Assembly (NCBI GenBank): GCA_963663285.2
Contig: CAXXNI010000004.1
Span: 372,001-436,000 of the forward strand
From: CAXXOK01 sp963663285
GTDB lineage: Bacteria > Bacillota > Clostridia > Christensenellales > Aristaeellaceae
DNA: 64,000 nucleotides
Direction of reading: 5' to 3'
Below are positions 42,609-51,728 of the stretch, in pieces. How positions within the stretch are numbered: the stretch's first letter is position 1; the number at the start of each line of letters is the position of its first letter. Under the pieces are notes generated by a model. It was given only the letters and a program-made list of their open reading frames with translations. It was not told the DNA's origin and did not search any database. A program made the position numbers and the translations under genes.

Positions 42609-43664
42609 TTAGCGCACGCTGAAAGCGTAGGTGGTTTTGGTGTAGTACACCTCTTCGGGGCGCAGCACAAAGGTGGGGAATTCGGGGTTGTGTATCGCGT
42701 CCGGGTAGCGCTGCGTTTCCAGGCACATCCCGCTGAAAGGCTTGTACTGCACGCCGCCCTTGCCTACCTGGTGCAGGCCCTGGCCGGTGTAAATCTGCAC
42801 GCCGGGCATATCGGTAATCACTTTCATTTCGCGGCCGGTCTTGGGCGAATACAGTACCGCGATGCACTTCACCTGCTTGTCGTTGCCCGCGCAGTAGTTA
42901 AAGTCAACACCGCCCGCGGGCTTCATATCCGGGTCGGTTCCGGTGTGTGCCAATGCGTCGCCCATGCGCTTGGGGGCGGTAAAATCGTAGGGCTTGCCCG
43001 CAACGGGGGCCAGCTTGCCGGTGGGGATCAGGCCGGGGCCTACGTCGGTGGTATAGGCGGCGTTCACCTGCAGCACCAAATCCTCCACACTGGGCGCGTC
43101 GTGGCCGTCCAGATTGAAGTAGGCATGGTTGGTCAGGTTTAGGATGGTGGTTTTGCTGGTTTTAGCTACGTATTCGATGCCCAGATTGTTCTGGTCGTCA
43201 AACGTATAGGTAACGGTAACGGTCAGTTCGCCGGGGTAACCTTCGTCGCCGTCCGGGCTGACCAGCGAAAGGGTCAGGGTGTCCCCGCCTTTGCCCTCCT
43301 GCGGAGTGGCGGCCCACATGCGCAGGTGGTAGCCTTCCTTGCCGCCGTGCAGCGAGTTGACGCCGTTGTTGGCATATAAGGAGTAGGTTTTCCCTTCCAG
43401 CTCAAACTGCGCGCTCTTGATGCGGTTGCCTACGCGCCCGATGAGCGCGCCCATGCTGCCGCTGTCGGCGGTGTAGGCCTTGGCGTCGTCATACCCCAGG
43501 TTGACGTCGCCCAGTTTGCCGTCCCGGTCGGGCACGGCGATGCGGGTGAGAATGCCGCCGTAATCCAGAATGGATACGTATGCGCCGGAAGCGTTGGTTA
43601 GCGTATACTCGGTAACGGGTTTGCCGTATTGCTCTTTGCCATAGGGCTTGGTGGTGATGCTCAT
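42609..43664 (-). CDS. galM: aldose 1-epimerase (mutarotase)
   Basis: A 351-residue protein that interconverts alpha and beta anomers of hexoses such as galactose. It shows GALIGRVGNRIKSA, the catalytic histidine regions VNSLHGGKEG and NLTNHAYFNLDG, and the C-terminal glutamate in CLETQRYPDAIHNPEFP, all conserved for GalM. No signal peptide. It stands alone with its own promoter, not in a gal operon. Confidence 0.95.
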   Translation of the reverse strand: MSITTKPYGKEQYGKPVTEYTLTNASGAYVSILDYGGILTRIAVPDRDGKLGDVNLGYDDAKAYTADSGSMGALIGRVGNRIKSAQFELEGKTYSLYANNGVNSLHGGKEGYHLRMWAATPQEGKGGDTLTLSLVSPDGDEGYPGELTVTVTYTFDDQNNLGIEYVAKTSKTTILNLTNHAYFNLDGHDAPSVEDLVLQVNAAYTTDVGPGLIPTGKLAPVAGKPYDFTAPKRMGDALAHTGTDPDMKPAGGVDFNYCAGNDKQVKCIAVLYSPKTGREMKVITDMPGVQIYTGQGLHQVGKGGVQYKPFSGMCLETQRYPDAIHNPEFPTFVLRPEEVYYTKTTYAFSVR

Positions 43665-43753
43665 GAAAACTCTTCCTCTCTATTTACCGATTGATGATCG
43701 GGCACGCCGGCTGGATAGCGCCGCGGCGGCCCGCCGGTTGCTGCTTCACGCAC

Positions 43754-43783
43754 AGTATAGCGCACCGGGCGTGGATGGGTCAA
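43754..43783 (-). promoter_or_regulatory. promoter of galM
   Basis: On the minus strand TTGACC (43783-43778), 18-base spacer, TATACT (43759-43754). It is back to back with the lipase promoter. Confidence 0.65.
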
Positions 43784-43797
43784 GCCGTGCCATCCGG

Positions 43798-43827
43798 TTG
43801 TGAGCATGGGCGGAAATGTGGTATACT
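43798..43827 (+). promoter_or_regulatory. promoter of the lipase-like gene
   Basis: TTGTGA (43798-43803), 18-base spacer, TATACT (43822-43827). Confidence 0.6.
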
Positions 43828-43883
43828 AAGCCGTTCATACCGTTTCATTTGCCATGATACCTTGCTGAAAAAGGGAGAAAGAT

Positions 43884-45527
43884 ATGCCCGACAAGTCTGC
43901 CCCAAACCCGCGGCGGAAAGCCGCCCCCCGGCAGCGTGAAAAGCTGCCTGCCGGCGCGCCTGTACGCGGCAGCGTTACAGGCATCCCCCTGCGGGATGTG
44001 CGCCGCCTTTGCCTGCCGCCGGTCACCGGCGCGTTTGGCCATAACCGTCCCCCGCTGGACGATACGGCCCTGCGCCTTTCGCTGGAACTGGCGTATATGA
44101 CCTATTCGCTCGATCTGGACCCTTGGATGCGGGCAGGTTGGACGGATATTTCCATTCAAGTGGATAACCGGCTGCAAGGCGGCGTGACCGTAGGCGAAAG
44201 CGAAAGCGTTCGCAGTGAACGCTTTCATGCGCTGCTGAATACATGGAAACTCGCACGCGCCCGCATGGCGCTCAAGGAGATCAACCCCGTATCGCAGATC
44301 ATGGGGGCGTTCCGCCAGCGGGAAAAGAGCGATACCATCAAAGCTGTTACCATGCTGCACCCCGCGGCGGACGGCCGCTATGTGGTGGCAATCGGTTTCA
44401 TGGGCACGGGCTCGCGGTTTTACGATTGGTTCAGCAATTTCCGCATTACAGCCGAGCGCGGCTTTCACAAGGGCTTTCAACAGCTGACGCAGTATTTTGA
44501 GCAGAGCGTTGAACACATTAACTTTCCAGAAACGGCGGCGGCTCTTTCGCTGCCGTCGCTTTCGCTGCGCGATATCCTGCTGGAAATGTGCACTCCGCAC
44601 AGCCGTTTCACCCTGTGGATGGCCGGGCACAGCCAAGGCGCTGCGGTGATGCAGATTTTTTGCCACCACCTGCTGCACGGCTGGGGCGTATTGCCGCGGC
44701 ATATGGTCGGGTACGGCTTTGCCTCGCCTACCGCCGCTACGGGTGGCATCGAGCGCGACCCGGCGATGTACCCGCTGTACCATATTCTTAATACGGATGA
44801 TCTGGTGCCCCGTTTCGGCGCGCTGGAGCATCTGGGGCTGTGCCTTGAATTCCGCACCGATGAAGCGCTGCGCACCGCTGCCTACGGCTGGGAGGAATCC
44901 GGCACGGCGGCGGAGGCGCGGGAACGCGTAGCGCCCCTGTTTTCGCACATTGTGAATATGCCTACCATGCTGAAGGCAATGGCCGCCTTCGTACAGGTAG
45001 TATTGGAAGAAAAAACGGAAGAGACGCTGAACCTGCTGATGGAGAAACGCTGGAGCATTGCCCCGCTGGACAAGGCGTTTCTGTTTGCTGGCGGCAAAGC
45101 CCGGGATTCGCTGGTGCGCATCGGCCGCCAGCTGCGTGTGGCCTACCGTACGGTGATGGGGAAGCGCATGGATGAAAACCTTGTCGCTGCACTCCGGGAG
45201 GAGATGCGCCCCATTGTGGCGACCGTGCCGCTGCATACGCTGCTGAGCGCGTTGATGGCCAACATGCTTGCGCCGCACCGGCTGTACTACCCCAAACGGG
45301 AAGTAGGCGCGTACAATTACATCGTTATGCGGGGCAGCCGCAGGCTGCATCCTTATATATGGGCGGATAACGCGGGCGCGTACCCCGCGCGGCGTTATAC
45401 CCGCCACTACGCTGTTTTCCCGCGGGAAACCCGGCGCGTGAGCCGGGGCGTATGCCCCGCGTACCGGCCGATGCGGCCTTCGCCGCGGCAACGCGGGGTC
45501 ACCGCGCGGCGTACCGTACGCCGCTAA
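43884..45527 (+). CDS. lipase class 3-like alpha/beta hydrolase
   Basis: A 547-residue protein. The core (about 150-330) has YVVAIGFMGTGSRFYDWF, the nucleophile elbow WMAGHSQGAA with Ser near 248, and YHILNTDDLVPRFG as the likely acid region of a class 3 lipase fold. No signal peptide is seen, so it is probably cytoplasmic. The N-terminal 40 residues are basic and Pro-rich. The last ~60 residues are Arg/Pro-rich (RRYTRHYAV, RRTVRR) and coded by palindrome-rich DNA, unlike the rest. AGGGAGAAAG precedes the ATG. Confidence 0.75.
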   Translation: MPDKSAPNPRRKAAPRQREKLPAGAPVRGSVTGIPLRDVRRLCLPPVTGAFGHNRPPLDDTALRLSLELAYMTYSLDLDPWMRAGWTDISIQVDNRLQGGVTVGESESVRSERFHALLNTWKLARARMALKEINPVSQIMGAFRQREKSDTIKAVTMLHPAADGRYVVAIGFMGTGSRFYDWFSNFRITAERGFHKGFQQLTQYFEQSVEHINFPETAAALSLPSLSLRDILLEMCTPHSRFTLWMAGHSQGAAVMQIFCHHLLHGWGVLPRHMVGYGFASPTAATGGIERDPAMYPLYHILNTDDLVPRFGALEHLGLCLEFRTDEALRTAAYGWEESGTAAEARERVAPLFSHIVNMPTMLKAMAAFVQVVLEEKTEETLNLLMEKRWSIAPLDKAFLFAGGKARDSLVRIGRQLRVAYRTVMGKRMDENLVAALREEMRPIVATVPLHTLLSALMANMLAPHRLYYPKREVGAYNYIVMRGSRRLHPYIWADNAGAYPARRYTRHYAVFPRETRRVSRGVCPAYRPMRPSPRQRGVTARRTVRR

Positions 45528-45693
45528 CCCCGTGCACAGGGGGCAAAACGTTCGCCTCCGGGCGTAACGCGGTATTTTTACAATGCTGAACAGATCCATC
45601 GGCGGGTGCCGTGCGTGCTTTTGGCGCGCACACAAGCCGGGAAGCGGCTGCGTGCGTCAAAACGGGCGCGGCGGTGCGCGGAGCCTTTAGGGG

Positions 45694-45722
45694 TTGTGAA
45701 CCGCGGTGTTTCTTGGTATAAT
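45694..45722 (+). promoter_or_regulatory. promoter of the large beta-propeller gene
   Basis: TTGTGA (45694-45699), 17-base spacer, TATAAT (45717-45722). It lies in the 288-base gap after the lipase gene, which holds nothing else recognisable. Confidence 0.75.
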
Positions 45723-45815
45723 CGAATATGGTTTATTTGGAGATAGCTGCGCCGCGCCTTCAGCGCCGCAGTCAGATAGGCAATACTGGCGATAGGGTAC
45801 AAGGAGTGTAAGATT

Positions 45816-48800
45816 TTGAGCGATTATTTCGGTAAAAATCCCAATCGGAACGGCCATAGACCAACCGGGGCGAACCCCTGGGAGCAGGATCCATTTATGG
45901 CTTACGATGATCCTTCCCTGAACGCGCCGCAGACCGACGCCCCCGGGGATGGGGACGATATGCCCGGCGACGCTGCGGATATGGGCGGCGCAAGGCCGGA
46001 CTTTGCCGCGCCTCCGTCCGGGTATGCCGCGCCTGCGTCCGGCATGGGCGGCAGCGCGTATCCCCCGGCGGACGACGCGTATGCGCCGACCCGTGTAGGC
46101 CAGCCCGCGTATGGCTCGCGCCCCGCGCGCAGACCGTCTGCAAAAGCGCACCCTGTGGACGCACCGGAGCAGCCGGACGCGTCTGCGAATATGTTTATGC
46201 GTCCTCCGGCTGTGCCGGAGGCCCCCTATATGCCGCCTATGGCGGATGCTTCCGCGGCTGCGGATGAACCCGTGGAAGCGGAAAACCGCGCGGCTGCCGC
46301 GCCCGCACAGACGGATGCCGCGGCAAATGCCCGCGCCCCGCGCCGCAACCGCCGCGCAGGCCGTATGGCTCCGCCGGAGGCTGCCCCGGAAGCGCCCGCG
46401 GGCATGCCGCCGTTTGCCGCGCCTGCGCAGCAGCCCGGCTTTGACCCCTTTGAGGCGGGCGACAGCGAAACGGTTATGCCGCAAGGCGGCGAGGATGCAC
46501 AAGCCCGTGTGCGCCAGATGGAAGAAGAAACCGAACAGCCGCCGGCCGGTTTGCCCCGCAGACCCGCCAAACCCGGCGAACGCTATACCGGCGCGCGTAC
46601 CGCCATGCCGCAGGGCGGCAGAAGTCCGCGCCCCGCACGCCCGGCCGGAGAGCGCCCCGCGCGCCTGCCGGAAGATGCGCCTGTGGATGAACGCCGCATG
46701 CGCTCCGCAAGGCCTGTGGACGAACGGCGCATGAGCGCGCCGGACGACCGCTTTGCCCGCCCCGCGGATGACCGCGGTATGGGCGAAAGGCCGCCTATGC
46801 GCCCCGTGCAGCGCCCGCAGCGGCCGCAGCCCGCCATGCGCGATATGGATGAATACGACCGGGACGGCGCGGATGACCGCGCACAGGCAAGCGCCCGTTT
46901 TGATCCCCGCCACCCGTACCCCGACGCCCGCCGGGCCGCGACCATCAACCGGCCGCGCTATGATTTTGAAGAAGACGATATTCCGCCCCCGCCCCGCCGC
47001 GGACGCTGGCTGGTTACGCTATTGGTGTTCCTGCTGGTCATCGGCGCGCTGCTGGCTGCCATTGTGCTGCCCGACTGGGACGGCATGGGCGGTACGCTGG
47101 GCACCACCATGGGCGGGCTGAAGGAAAGCGTAACCGGGGTTTTTGATACCGTGAAAAGCCTTATTTCCCCGGAAGAAGCGGGCGTTACCAGCTTCACGGT
47201 CAGCCCCAACACGGCAACTGCGCCGGTGGAACTGGTGTTTACGGTGCAAGCGCCCTCCTCGGTTACGGATATCCGCATCGTGGATGCGGACGGCGCCGTA
47301 CTGATTGCCAAAACGCTGTCCGATTCCGAATTGCTGGACGGGCAGATTATCAAGAACAGCAATACGAATATCTGGACGCTGCATTATACGTTTGACGGCG
47401 GATACAGCGGCGTGTTTACCGCGCAAAGCCAGAAGAAGGACGGCACCTGGGCTGAAGGCATTACACTGGACACCCCCGTCGTCATCGAAGCGCCCGCCAT
47501 TGCCGAACCGGTTGTGCAGGATTTCGGGGTTGAGCCTGCCGAGGGCGAAGTGCCCCAGATGGTTACCCTGACGGTGGTAACCAGTACGGATGTAAATGCC
47601 GTGCAGGTTACCAACGATTATGGCGACGCGGTGGCCGAAGCATACTTTAACGATGCGGAAAGCCTCGTGGATGAAAGCGAAAACACCCGTACATGGACCC
47701 TGATGGCCGATATGGAGGATGCTTACACCGGCGCGTTTTACGTGCGCTACCAGAGCGGCACGGACCTTGCTTTTATGCAGAGTGATTTTGACGCGTCCGT
47801 TACCTTTGGTATCGCACAGGCGGGCGCGGATACCGCAGATACGGCGGCAACCGCCGAGCCGACCCCGGCACCCGCAACGGCGACCGCTGCCGCAACCGCG
47901 ACACCCACAGCTACGCCGACGGCTTCCCCCACGCCGGAACCGACCCCGGTCACTACGCCGGAGCCGACCACCGTGCCCATCCTTTCCATGAACGTGAGCA
48001 GCGCAGCGCTGCCGGACGAGCTGAAAATAGACGAAACCGTCTATGAAGGCACAAAATCTACCGATGATTATTCCCGTGACGATAAGGTGGTCTTAAACGA
48101 TCCGTTCAGATACGCTATCTGGGACCAGAGCGGCGTGCTCACCTTCCGCAGCGGCCCGTTCCGCCAGAACGCGGCGTTCGGCACGGTGGAAATAACGTCC
48201 GAAGCCATGACCGAGATGTGGAAAGTTGCCATGGAAGGATACACACAGGCTAAGAGCAGCAAGCTCTACGGCGTAACCTGGCCCGGACAGCCTGTGATCG
48301 TCAAATGGCCCACGCAACTGCGTGCGCTGCTGGATATGAGCGAAGATGCCAAGAACAAGACCGCCCTGAAAGAGGTTATGGTCGGTTCGCAAAACGGCAT
48401 GCTCTACTTCCTGGATCTGGTGACCGGCGAAGCCACGCGTGAAGCGGTGGATATGGGGTACCCCTCCAACGGCGTACTCTCGCTGCAAACCAACGCATCG
48501 CCCATGCTGGCTATCGGGCAGCACATCAGCGTGCTTTCCAAAAAAACCATTGATAACGGCCTGCATCTGTTTAACCTGCTCAACAATAAAGAGCTGGAGC
48601 TGCTGGACGGCCGCGACAAGCAAATGCAAAGCAATTACAGCGGCTTTAACGGCGCCCCGCTGTTTGACAGCACGACCGGCACCATGATCGTCGGCGGTGA
48701 AAACGGCCTGCTGTACACCATGGAACCGGGCGGCGAGTTTGACCATATCATCGGTACGCTCAGCCTGAAGCCGTCCTACCAGAAGTATAAATGGTCGGCC

Positions 48801-49505
48801 AGCGGCGAAAAGACCAAGAACACCAACATCGACGGCGCAGTCGCCATGTATGGTTCGTACATATACTTCGCCGACCAGACCGGCATCCTGCAATGCGTGG
48901 ACGTAAACACACTCTCCCCCGTATGGGCCGCCGATACCGGCGATAATGTGGACGCCACCATCGCGCTGGATATGGACGACGCGGAAAGCGTATCCCTGTA
49001 CACCGCCAACACCATCGTCAACCAGGGGCGCAGCGGCGTTTGCACCATCCGCCGTTACGATGCGCTGACCGGCGAGGAAACATGGGCCTACGAAGTGCCC
49101 GATTTGACCTACACCACCTCGGCGGAGGTTGGCTGCTACGCCAGCCCCGTCGTCGGCGATAACAGCGTGGACGATCTGGTTTTCTTCACCGTGACCGACG
49201 GTGAAAAGAACGCTACGGTATACGCGCTCAAGAAAGCCACAGGCGACGTGGTGTGGAGCACCGCGCTTGACACCCCCACGGTTTCCAGCCCGGTGGCTGT
49301 GTATAACCTTGCGGGCGACGCATGGCTGATTCAGGGGGAAAGCGATGGAACCCTGAACATGCTGGATGCCTCGACCGGCGACATTGTAAACACCTTGCAG
49401 CTGGAGGGCAGCATTGAGGCATCGCCCGCCGTGTACCGGGATGTGCTGGTCATTTGCACCACCGGCAGCGACAGCAGTTATATTTACGGTATCAAGCTGG
49501 AATAG
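45816..49505 (+). CDS. membrane-anchored PQQ-like beta-propeller protein with Pro-rich cytoplasmic domain
   Basis: A 1,229-residue protein. Residues 1-395 are Pro/Ala/Arg-rich and disordered; one membrane helix follows at about 397-419 (WLVTLLVFLLVIGALLAAIV). Outside are two Ig-like regions (about 440-670), a Thr/Pro/Ala linker (about 680-720) and a C-terminal PQQ-like propeller with repeats such as VGGENGLLYTM, TGILQCVDVNTLSPVWAAD and LKKATGDVVWSTA. It starts with TTG, 9 bases after AAGGAG. It probably displays a surface or wall-associated propeller while its cytoplasmic tail contacts other proteins. Function unknown. Confidence 0.8.
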   Translation: MSDYFGKNPNRNGHRPTGANPWEQDPFMAYDDPSLNAPQTDAPGDGDDMPGDAADMGGARPDFAAPPSGYAAPASGMGGSAYPPADDAYAPTRVGQPAYGSRPARRPSAKAHPVDAPEQPDASANMFMRPPAVPEAPYMPPMADASAAADEPVEAENRAAAAPAQTDAAANARAPRRNRRAGRMAPPEAAPEAPAGMPPFAAPAQQPGFDPFEAGDSETVMPQGGEDAQARVRQMEEETEQPPAGLPRRPAKPGERYTGARTAMPQGGRSPRPARPAGERPARLPEDAPVDERRMRSARPVDERRMSAPDDRFARPADDRGMGERPPMRPVQRPQRPQPAMRDMDEYDRDGADDRAQASARFDPRHPYPDARRAATINRPRYDFEEDDIPPPPRRGRWLVTLLVFLLVIGALLAAIVLPDWDGMGGTLGTTMGGLKESVTGVFDTVKSLISPEEAGVTSFTVSPNTATAPVELVFTVQAPSSVTDIRIVDADGAVLIAKTLSDSELLDGQIIKNSNTNIWTLHYTFDGGYSGVFTAQSQKKDGTWAEGITLDTPVVIEAPAIAEPVVQDFGVEPAEGEVPQMVTLTVVTSTDVNAVQVTNDYGDAVAEAYFNDAESLVDESENTRTWTLMADMEDAYTGAFYVRYQSGTDLAFMQSDFDASVTFGIAQAGADTADTAATAEPTPAPATATAAATATPTATPTASPTPEPTPVTTPEPTTVPILSMNVSSAALPDELKIDETVYEGTKSTDDYSRDDKVVLNDPFRYAIWDQSGVLTFRSGPFRQNAAFGTVEITSEAMTEMWKVAMEGYTQAKSSKLYGVTWPGQPVIVKWPTQLRALLDMSEDAKNKTALKEVMVGSQNGMLYFLDLVTGEATREAVDMGYPSNGVLSLQTNASPMLAIGQHISVLSKKTIDNGLHLFNLLNNKELELLDGRDKQMQSNYSGFNGAPLFDSTTGTMIVGGENGLLYTMEPGGEFDHIIGTLSLKPSYQKYKWSASGEKTKNTNIDGAVAMYGSYIYFADQTGILQCVDVNTLSPVWAADTGDNVDATIALDMDDAESVSLYTANTIVNQGRSGVCTIRRYDALTGEETWAYEVPDLTYTTSAEVGCYASPVVGDNSVDDLVFFTVTDGEKNATVYALKKATGDVVWSTALDTPTVSSPVAVYNLAGDAWLIQGESDGTLNMLDASTGDIVNTLQLEGSIEASPAVYRDVLVICTTGSDSSYIYGIKLE

Positions 49506-49521
49506 AAGCGGAGGAAAACGC

Positions 49522-50544
49522 ATGAAGATTTATCTGGACGCTATGGGCGGAGACCACGCGCCGCAGGCGACCGTGGACGGCGCGAAAGAAGCGCTTACGC
49601 TGCACCCCCAGATCACCGTGGAGCTGGCAGGCCCGGCCGAAGCGGTACAGGCCGAGGTGGACCGCGCCTTTGCGGACGCGCCCGAACTGCGCAAGCGCCT
49701 TGTGGTCACCGATTGCCCCGATGTGATTACCAATGACGAATCCCCCGTAATGGCCGTGCGGAAAAAGAAGAACAGCGCCATTGTAGACGGTATGCTGAAA
49801 ATGCGCGAAGGCAAAGTGGATGCGTTCGTATCCGCCGGTTCCACCGGCGCGGTGCTGGCGGGCGGCATGTTCCGCCTGGGGCGCATCCCCGGCATCGACC
49901 GCCCCGCACTGGCTCCGCTGCTGCCCAACGGCAAGGATTTTTTCCTGCTCATCGACTGCGGCGCCAATGTGGATTGCCGCCCGGAGTACCTATCGCAGTT
50001 TGCGTTGATGGGGAACGCCTACATGCAGGGCATGCGCGGCATTGCCTCCCCCCGGATCGGGCTGGTCAACAACGGCGCGGAAAGCGAAAAAGGCTGCGCG
50101 CTGACCAAGGCGGCCTACGAGCTTCTGGCCGAAAGCCCGCTTAATTTTGTGGGGAACGTGGAAGCGCGCGATATTACCGGCGACGTGGCGGATGTCATCG
50201 TCTGCGACGGGTTTGTGGGCAATGTCATCCTCAAGTTTATGGAGGGTGTGGCCGGTACGCTGATGGGTATTATTAAAAAAGAAATTACCGCCGACACGCG
50301 CGGCAAAATTGGCGCGTTGCTGGCAAAGCCCGCCTTTAAGCGCGTGAAGAAAACCATGGATTACACCGAGGTTGGCGGCGCGCCGCTGCTGGGTGTAAAC
50401 GGAAACGTGGTCAAAGCGCACGGCTCAAGCAATGCGCACGCCATCGCCTGCGCCATCCGCCAGGCGGTGGATATGATCGACGCCGACGTGGTGGGCAAAA
50501 TCAGCACGCGGCTGACCCCGCCGGATGCGCCGGCCGCCGAATAA
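49522..50544 (+). CDS. plsX: phosphate acyltransferase PlsX
   Basis: PlsX makes acyl-phosphate from acyl-ACP for phospholipid synthesis. The 340-residue protein begins MKIYLDAMGGDHAP, and has SAGSTGAVLAGG, the IDCGANVDCRPEYL segment and VCDGFVGNVILKFMEG, all diagnostic. The ATG at 49522 lies behind CGGAGGAAAA, 16 bases after the propeller gene; the frame upstream of this is inside that gene. acpP follows, the usual order. Confidence 0.96.
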   Translation: MKIYLDAMGGDHAPQATVDGAKEALTLHPQITVELAGPAEAVQAEVDRAFADAPELRKRLVVTDCPDVITNDESPVMAVRKKKNSAIVDGMLKMREGKVDAFVSAGSTGAVLAGGMFRLGRIPGIDRPALAPLLPNGKDFFLLIDCGANVDCRPEYLSQFALMGNAYMQGMRGIASPRIGLVNNGAESEKGCALTKAAYELLAESPLNFVGNVEARDITGDVADVIVCDGFVGNVILKFMEGVAGTLMGIIKKEITADTRGKIGALLAKPAFKRVKKTMDYTEVGGAPLLGVNGNVVKAHGSSNAHAIACAIRQAVDMIDADVVGKISTRLTPPDAPAAE

Positions 50545-50627
50545 CGCCTGCTTACGCGCCTTGCACTGGCGGGGCGCGCGCTGGATAGTAAAATAATATT
50601 GTTGGGTATAATAAAGGAGGAGTTCCT

Positions 50628-50855
50628 ATGGTATTTGAACAGGTACGGGATATGATCGCTTCGCAGCTGCAGGTGGACGCGGCTTCCATTACGCCTGAAA
50701 GCCGTTTGGTGGAAGATTTGAAGGCGGACAGCGCCAATATTATGGTGATGATTTTGGAACTGGAAAACCAGTTCAACATCGAAGTGGAAGACGAAGTAAT
50801 CCTCACGCTGAAAACGGTTGGCGACGTTGCCAAGTACATCGAGGCGAACCAGTAA
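50628..50855 (+). CDS. acpP: acyl carrier protein
   Basis: A 75-residue acidic four-helix protein carrying acyl chains on phosphopantetheine. The attachment serine is in LKADSANIM, so the usual DSL motif reads DSA here, a variant in helix II. The rest (LENQFNIEVEDE, VGDVAKYIE) is standard. AAAGGAGGAG precedes the ATG. A weak promoter, TTGCAC then GATAGT with 17 bases between, may lie upstream. Confidence 0.93.
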   Translation: MVFEQVRDMIASQLQVDAASITPESRLVEDLKADSANIMVMILELENQFNIEVEDEVILTLKTVGDVAKYIEANQ

Positions 50856-50879
50856 CCCCGGTGTGTTCCGGCCTTCCCG

Positions 50880-50962
50880 GCGGGCGCGCTTTTGCGGCGC
50901 CCGGTGCGGGCACTTTTTTCAGATACGCTTGACGGCGCTGAACGTTCAGCGCCGTCTTTCAT
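50880..50962 (+). terminator. two terminator hairpins between acpP and rnc
   Basis: A GGGCGC/GGCGCCC-type hairpin followed by CACTTTTTTC (around 50880-50920), then the perfect 26-base palindrome GACGGCGCTGAAC/GTTCAGCGCCGTC (50931-50956) followed by TTTCAT. Confidence 0.75.
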
Positions 50963-51025
50963 CCGCGCCCCGCGTAACGTATGTAAAACCCGCGCGGCGC
51001 ATAAACCGCCAAAGGAGAGTACCGC

Positions 51026-51688
51026 ATGCATCCGTTGGAAACCGCTCTCGGATATGGCTTTACGAATCCGTCGCTGTTAACCCTCGCGCTTACCCACCCT
51101 TCCACCAAGGAAGAGAAGGATAATCAGCGCCTGGAGTTTTTGGGCGACGCCGTGCTGGAATTTGTGATCAGCGATGCGCTGTATAGCAAGTACCCCGAAC
51201 GGCAGGAAGGGGAGCTGACCGCCCGGCGTGCCGCGCTGGTGTGCGAAGAAACCCTGTGCTTTATCGCCCGGGGGCTGGGGCTTGGGCCGCACCTGCGCAT
51301 GGGGCACGGCGAGGAAACCACTGCCGGGCGGGAAAAGCCCAGCATTTTATCCGACGCGATGGAGGCGGTGATCGCCGCGGTCTATCTGGATGGCGGCATC
51401 GGTGCAGCGCGCGGGCTGATACTGCGCCTGTTTGCCGATGAGGAAACACTGTGCGCACTGCACGGCCGCGATGACAAGGGGCTTTTGCAGGCACTGACGC
51501 AGGCACAGGAATCCGGCTTGCCGGAATATGTGCTGGTCAAGCAGAGCGGCCCGGCGCATGAGCGCCATTTTGTCATCGAGGTGCGCGTAGCGGGCGAACC
51601 GCTGGCGCAGGGTGAAGGCGCGAGCAAGAAAGCGGCCGAGCAGGCTGCCGCGCGGCTGGCGCTTACCAAACTTACACCAAACGCCTGA
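51026..51688 (+). CDS. rnc: ribonuclease III
   Basis: RNase III cleaves double-stranded RNA in rRNA and mRNA processing. The 220-residue protein has the signature RLEFLGDAVLEFVISD with catalytic acids, the second acidic motif LSDAMEAVIAAVYLDGG, and a C-terminal dsRNA-binding domain ending GEGASKKAAEQAAARLAL. The ATG follows AAAGGAGAG. smc begins 40 bases later. Confidence 0.97.
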   Translation: MHPLETALGYGFTNPSLLTLALTHPSTKEEKDNQRLEFLGDAVLEFVISDALYSKYPERQEGELTARRAALVCEETLCFIARGLGLGPHLRMGHGEETTAGREKPSILSDAMEAVIAAVYLDGGIGAARGLILRLFADEETLCALHGRDDKGLLQALTQAQESGLPEYVLVKQSGPAHERHFVIEVRVAGEPLAQGEGASKKAAEQAAARLALTKLTPNA

Positions 51689-51728
51689 ATAGCACTGCCG
51701 GAAATCCGGCAACATAAGGGGGATAGGG

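Noticed and set aside
43845..45635. 596-codon minus-strand frame opposite the lipase
   Set aside because: Antisense shadow; the plus strand has the GHSQG hydrolase with promoter and ribosome site.
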